Assembly: GCA_020430775.1 (NCBI GenBank)
Contig: JAGQJE010000172.1
Location: 1-34,138 of the forward strand
Reading direction: 5' to 3'
Origin: Myxococcales bacterium
GTDB taxonomy: Bacteria > Myxococcota_A > Polyangia > Polyangiales > Houyiibacteriaceae
Length of the DNA stretch: 34,138 bases
Positions 32,648 through 34,138 of this stretch are shown here, one piece after another. The translations under genes were made by a program, and so were the position numbers. The notes beneath the pieces are model-generated. The model had not been told where the DNA came from, made no database searches, and saw only the letters and a list, made by a program, of their open reading frames with translations. Every line of letters starts with the position of its first letter. Positions within the stretch are counted from its first letter, which is position 1.

Positions 32648-34138
32648 TCAGTCCTTCGGGCCGAGCATGTCGGCCGGGAGCGCGCCGCCGAGCGCGCGGT
32701 AGAGCTGGATGCGGTTCGACAGGAGCTGTCGGTGCGCCGCGAGGAGCTGAAGCTGCGCCGCCTGCTCCGACTGGAGCGCCGTCAGCACGGGGAGGAAGTC
32801 GCTCAGGCCCGCCTTGTACATGTCGCGCGCGGTATCGAGCGTCTCCGAGGCGAGGCGGCTCTGCTCGCGCAGGTGTGTGATCTGGATGCGCTGCTGGCGC
32901 TCGAGGACGAGCGCCGAGTCGACCTCGACGAGCGCGCCCAGGATGGCCTGCGAGTACTCCGCGATGAGCTCGTGCATCTGCTCGATGTCGAGCCGCGTCG
33001 TCGCGTGCCTCAGCAGGCCGTCGAAGATCGGCCCGCTGAGCGTCACGCCGGCGTTCCACGTGAACGCGTGCGCCTTGGTCGGGAGCTTGCCGATCTGCAT
33101 GAGTCCGGGCGAGAGCGGCTGGTGCAGCCACTGGTAGGTGGGCGTGAAGGTCGCGGTGACCGTCGGCAGGAACGTCGCGATCGACGAGGCGACCTGGCGA
33201 TCGGCCGCCTGCACGCGCCGCGCGATCGCGCGCAGGTCGGGGCGGTTTTGCACGAGGCTCGCGGGCGCGTCGACGATCGGGGTGGGCGGGAGCGCGGGGA
33301 GCGTGTCCCGGGCGGGCGCGAAGTAGGCCTCGGCCGTCGCGACGGGCCCGGCGGCAGGGGCTCCTGCGTCGGCGGGCGCCGGGGCGCCGTCGTCGGATCG
33401 AGCGGGGGCGCCGGAGATCCCCTCCGGAGTCGACCCGAGCAGCACGGCGAGCCGCTGCGCGGCCACCTGCTCTTGGCCGGCGATGAGCGCGATCTGAGCC
33501 TCGGACTGGGCGACGAGCTGGCGCTGCTGGCGGACGTCGAGGATGGAGGTGAGACCCTGCTTGTATCGGCTGTCGACGATGTCGAGGTAGCGGCGGTTCG
33601 TCTCGAGCTGCTCGCCGAGGAGCTTCCCTTGCGCGCGTGCGTCGATCAGGTCGTACCAGGCCTCGGCCACGCTCGCAGACAGGCTCATCGCCAGCGCGTC
33701 GAGGTCGCGCTCGGACGCGGTCCGCCGGAGCTTCGCCGCGCGGTGCGCCTGCGCGTTCTTGGCGAAGAGGTCGACCTCGTAGCTCACCGGGATGGACCCC
33801 GACACCATCGTCGAGCGCGGGGACTTGCCGAACGCGGCGGTCGTCAGCGACGTGCCCGTCGCGAAGGTGCCGCGCAGCCCGATGTCGGGGTAGCGAGCGG
33901 CCGCGGCCTGCATCGCGACGTAACGCGCCTGCTCGACGCGGGCGATGCCGGCGCGGACGTCGAGGTTGGACCCGAGCGCGCGCTCGACGAGGCGAGTGAG
34001 CTCGGGGTCGTCGAGCTGAAGCCACCAGCGGCCGTCGCGGGTCGCGCCCGCGGGCCGGCTCCCGGGCGGCGCCGGGGTCGGCTCGGTGGGCTCGGCGCTC
34101 TGCGCCACTGGGCTGGTGGACCCCGGCGCCTGCGCGGC
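32648..34138 (-). CDS. Outer-membrane efflux protein (NodT/TolC-like), 5' end outside window
   Basis: The frame is open from the right edge to the TGA-equivalent stop at 32648 and lacks a signal peptide in view, so the gene is cut. A GTG at 34106-34108 is only an internal codon. About 496 residues are visible, nearly the full length of the NodT family of RND-pump outer-membrane factors, which are usually lipoproteins. Two repeats of the efflux-protein helical hairpin are seen, with WWLQLDDPELTRLVERAL at the N-terminus, NLDVRAGIARVEQAR, the RPDLRAIARRVQAADRQV repeat and the TARDMYKAGLSDFLPVLTAL segment. A Pro/Ala-rich insert lies near the middle (bases 33300-33430). The membrane-fusion and pump genes would be expected beyond the right edge. 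Confidence 0.92.
   Translation of the reverse strand, partial: AAQAPGSTSPVAQSAEPTEPTPAPPGSRPAGATRDGRWWLQLDDPELTRLVERALGSNLDVRAGIARVEQARYVAMQAAAARYPDIGLRGTFATGTSLTTAAFGKSPRSTMVSGSIPVSYEVDLFAKNAQAHRAAKLRRTASERDLDALAMSLSASVAEAWYDLIDARAQGKLLGEQLETNRRYLDIVDSRYKQGLTSILDVRQQRQLVAQSEAQIALIAGQEQVAAQRLAVLLGSTPEGISGAPARSDDGAPAPADAGAPAAGPVATAEAYFAPARDTLPALPPTPIVDAPASLVQNRPDLRAIARRVQAADRQVASSIATFLPTVTATFTPTYQWLHQPLSPGLMQIGKLPTKAHAFTWNAGVTLSGPIFDGLLRHATTRLDIEQMHELIAEYSQAILGALVEVDSALVLERQQRIQITHLREQSRLASETLDTARDMYKAGLSDFLPVLTALQSEQAAQLQLLAAHRQLLSNRIQLYRALGGALPADMLGPKD

Noticed and set aside
31737-34025. A long minus-strand open frame antisense to P450 and overlapping the efflux gene
   Set aside because: It is Arg/Pro/Ala-rich without motifs and lies opposite or out of frame with two well-recognised proteins. 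Very high GC leaves such frames open by chance.

Overview
The window is about 34 kb of very GC-rich, densely coding bacterial chromosome. The GC-loaded third codon positions, a Ser/Thr kinase with a PEGA domain, large beta-propeller lipoproteins, a sigma-54 activator, a branched-chain ketoacid dehydrogenase and an encapsulin-type ferritin together suggest a myxobacterium-like organism (Myxococcota, perhaps Polyangiales). That placement is inferred from gene content, not from a marker-gene comparison. I see no insertion sequence, prophage, CRISPR array or rRNA. The only short AT-rich island is the operator region near 11.75-11.81 kb.

Layout. 1-2423 (+): the end of aroE, an anchored hypothetical protein, a YggU/DUF167 protein and lgt. 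11740 down to 2473 (-): a co-directional run of nine genes, namely fatty-acid hydroxylase-like protein, lipA, E1-alpha, E1-beta, E2, mutY, glyoxalase-like protein, Ser/Thr kinase and LysM protein, many joined by 1-4 base stop/start overlaps. A divergent TetR gene (11914) faces it across two near-identical operator-like repeats. 12838-15088: an encapsulin-associated-type ferritin with no shell gene in view, a short sigma-54 activator, and divergent from it a DUF2249-hemerythrin protein with a candidate -24/-12 promoter. 15164-23010 (+): a tandem NTF2-like protein, two coupled lipoproteins and mutS. 23038-24111 (+): a P-protein (PheA) homologue in which the known catalytic residues are replaced. 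25878 down to 24164 (-): coaBC and a coupled unknown gene. Then glyA (-) and trpE (+) diverge, followed by tRNA-Asp with its own promoter and terminator, a membrane hybrid histidine kinase, a cytochrome P450, and a convergent outer-membrane efflux protein cut by the window edge.

How the genes may work together. LipA makes the lipoyl cofactor that the neighbouring E2 carries, and the ketoacid dehydrogenase can supply branched acyl-CoA primers for iso-fatty acids, so the hydroxylase-lipA-bkd block looks like a lipid and lipoate module under TetR control. The ferritin, sigma-54 activator and hemerythrin form a small di-iron neighbourhood that may answer iron, NO or redox stress. Shikimate-pathway genes (aroE, trpE, the PheA-like gene) and one-carbon/CoA genes (glyA, coaBC) are housekeeping.

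The items most worth a second look are the catalytically altered PheA homologue, the shell-less ferritin, the sigma-54/hemerythrin control region, the twin TetR operators, and a recurring -10-like box 6-9 bases before several starts that lack a Shine-Dalgarno sequence, which suggests leaderless transcripts.
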